This document shows positions 62,999-64,000 of a DNA stretch of 64,000 bases, piece after piece (position 1 is the first letter of the stretch; the number at the start of each line of letters is the position of its first letter). The notes beneath the pieces were generated by a model. That model saw only the letters and a list, made by a program, of their open reading frames with translations. It did not search any database and was not told the origin of the DNA. A program made the translations under genes and the position numbers. Location: contig NZ_OOHN01000008.1 of assembly GCF_900323545.1 (NCBI RefSeq), positions 62,001-126,000 on the forward strand. The letters are read 5' to 3'. Source of the stretch: Actinomyces sp. Marseille-P3109. GTDB taxonomy: Bacteria; Actinomycetota; Actinomycetes; Actinomycetales; Actinomycetaceae.

Positions 62999-63859
62999 AT
63001 GCGCATTCTGACGGCCTTCACCAATTCGCTCGGTGGTCGAGACTCCTATCACCTGGGTGTGTCTCTCGCTGAAGCATTCTCGTGCTCACTCGATCTCGTC
63101 ACCGTCGTCAAGGGCGGCGATGGACGCTATCTGCTCGACGTCACCGATCACGCGTTCCAGGATGTCGTCGCCACGCAGGTCGACGACTGGATGACGGAAA
63201 TCATCGAGGAGCACCGGCCTCGTGTGCCGGTGAGCAAGTACCTGCGGTACAGCCCCTCGTTCCCCGAGGGCATCATCGCCTCGGCCGAGGAGCTCGAAGC
63301 CGACCTGCTCGTGGCCGGCGGAGGCCGTCACGGGGTCATGGGGAGGGTGTCTCTCGGTTCCGTGGGGCAGACACTGCTCAACTCCTCGACTGTTCCGGTC
63401 GCCCTGTCTCCGCGAGGCATGAGGCACGCCCCTCTTGACGGGCTCTCGCGCATCACGGTCATGCTGGGGGAGTCCGGCAGGTGGAGGGGGCTGCTCAGTA
63501 CGGCCAGGACCTTCGCCGACAGGGCTGGCGTCCCGTTGCGCCTCGTCACGGTGGCGGCCGGTGACTCGCAGGACACTACAGAGATCGAGGAGCGGACTGA
63601 AGCCCTGCTCGCCGAGGTGCGCCTGGATCTGAAGGGGCTGGACGACCAGCGTGTCCAGGTCGTCCACGCCCAGGGCATGAGTGCCGCCGTGCTGGCAATG
63701 GAGTGGAGCAGGAATGAGCTGGCCTTCCTGGGATCGGCGCGCCTGGCCCAGAGCGGGCGCCTGTTCCTGGGGCCGGATGCCAACAAGATCCTGCGTGTCC
63801 TGCCCGTGCCGCTCGTCGCCGTCCCGGCGGCCGCGGCCGACGTCGGAGGTGGACCATGA
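62999..63859 (+). CDS. Universal stress protein (two UspA domains)
   Basis: 286 residues: two tandem Usp folds (about 1-140 and 150-280). The first ends with LLVAGGGRHGVMGRVSLGSVGQTLLNSSTVPVAL, a G-2x-G-9x-G(S/T)-type nucleotide loop. AGGAGG stands 8 nt before the ATG. It overlaps the permease start by 4 bp, so it is likely to be an accessory of that transporter, a pairing known from other APC permease genes. Confidence 0.85.
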   Translation: MRILTAFTNSLGGRDSYHLGVSLAEAFSCSLDLVTVVKGGDGRYLLDVTDHAFQDVVATQVDDWMTEIIEEHRPRVPVSKYLRYSPSFPEGIIASAEELEADLLVAGGGRHGVMGRVSLGSVGQTLLNSSTVPVALSPRGMRHAPLDGLSRITVMLGESGRWRGLLSTARTFADRAGVPLRLVTVAAGDSQDTTEIEERTEALLAEVRLDLKGLDDQRVQVVHAQGMSAAVLAMEWSRNELAFLGSARLAQSGRLFLGPDANKILRVLPVPLVAVPAAAADVGGGP

Positions 63860-64000
63860 GCACGAAGACCACTGACACCGGGAGTGGGCTGTCGCGGAAG
63901 GGACTGGCCGAGGGCTCCGTCGGTCTGCTCGGCGCCATCGTCATCGGCGTGTCCTGCATAGCGCCCCCGTACACCCTCACCGGCGCACTGGGGCCGACCG
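63856..64000 (+). CDS. APC-superfamily amino acid/polyamine permease, N-terminal part (3' end outside window)
   Basis: 48 codons remain. After about 20 polar residues comes GLLGAIVIGVSCIAPPYTLTGALGPT, the first helix pattern of APC permeases. By context it may import GABA, putrescine or another nitrogen source. It starts in the ATGA overlap with the universal stress protein. Confidence 0.75.
   Translation, partial: MSTKTTDTGSGLSRKGLAEGSVGLLGAIVIGVSCIAPPYTLTGALGPT

Overview
The window is chromosomal DNA of a very GC-rich actinobacterium. The Ala/Ser/Pro-rich low-complexity proteins, the LPXTG-type surface protein, the class II LysRS next to panC-panD, the DUF3180 and DUF2520 neighbours of the folate and pantothenate genes, a DtxR-type iron box and several leaderless promoters (TANNNT box 6-8 nt before the start codon) all point to an Actinomyces-like oral or host-associated member of the Actinomycetales. 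That genus assignment is an inference from gene content; no rRNA or marker search was possible.

Layout. 1-14.7 kb: end of pyruvate phosphate dikinase, an MprF-like membrane aminoacyl-lipid synthase with a hairpin-rich leader, a long low-complexity protein ending in a RAMA-like domain, a membrane serine hydrolase in an operon with a NarL-type two-component system, an alpha/beta hydrolase, and the metY-metX pair for homocysteine synthesis. 15.5-24.7 kb: a frameshifted NlpC/P60 cell-wall hydrolase, ppa, dacB, a DUF2342 metalloprotease, hpt, an LPVTG-anchored NlpC/P60-like protein that has lost its catalytic residues, then about 2 kb of decayed DNA with diverged repeats, a small membrane protein and the remnant of a second LPXTG tail. 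24.7-41.9 kb: ftsH-folE, then a 7.1 kb block (YvaD-like gene, paired SMR efflux genes, divergent two-component system, MacB-like ABC exporter), after which the folate genes resume with folP and an unusually long FolB-FolK fusion, followed by DUF3180, two bacterial PH-domain proteins and a DUF2520 protein. 41.9-46.8 kb: a repeat- and palindrome-rich intergenic mosaic, panC, panD and lysS (each apparently leaderless), a DivIVA-like gene disrupted at a 10-bp homopolymer, and a truncated pentapeptide-repeat remnant. 47-55 kb: a PadR-controlled ABC exporter and a four-gene iron-siderophore uptake operon behind a DtxR/IdeR-like box. 55.2-64 kb: a GABA/polyamine catabolic island.

How genes work together. 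In the last island GabT, glutamate dehydrogenase and GabD form a closed route: GabT moves the GABA amino group to 2-oxoglutarate, GDH regenerates 2-oxoglutarate with release of ammonia, and GabD oxidises succinic semialdehyde to succinate. The divergent arm (PucR-type regulator, 4-aminobutyraldehyde-dehydrogenase-like enzyme, universal stress protein, APC permease) would supply substrate and control. FolE, FolP and FolB-FolK cover the early and middle steps of folate synthesis; PanC and PanD supply pantothenate. DacB, the NlpC/P60 proteins, the serine hydrolase and the MprF-like protein all concern the envelope.

No tRNA, rRNA, CRISPR array or complete insertion sequence was recognised. Most interesting signals: the palindrome mosaic at 41.8-42.4 kb, a palindromic repeat shared by 12.05 and 34.35 kb, the catalytically dead LPVTG protein with its decayed partner, the poly-G DivIVA frameshift, and the FolB-FolK linker.
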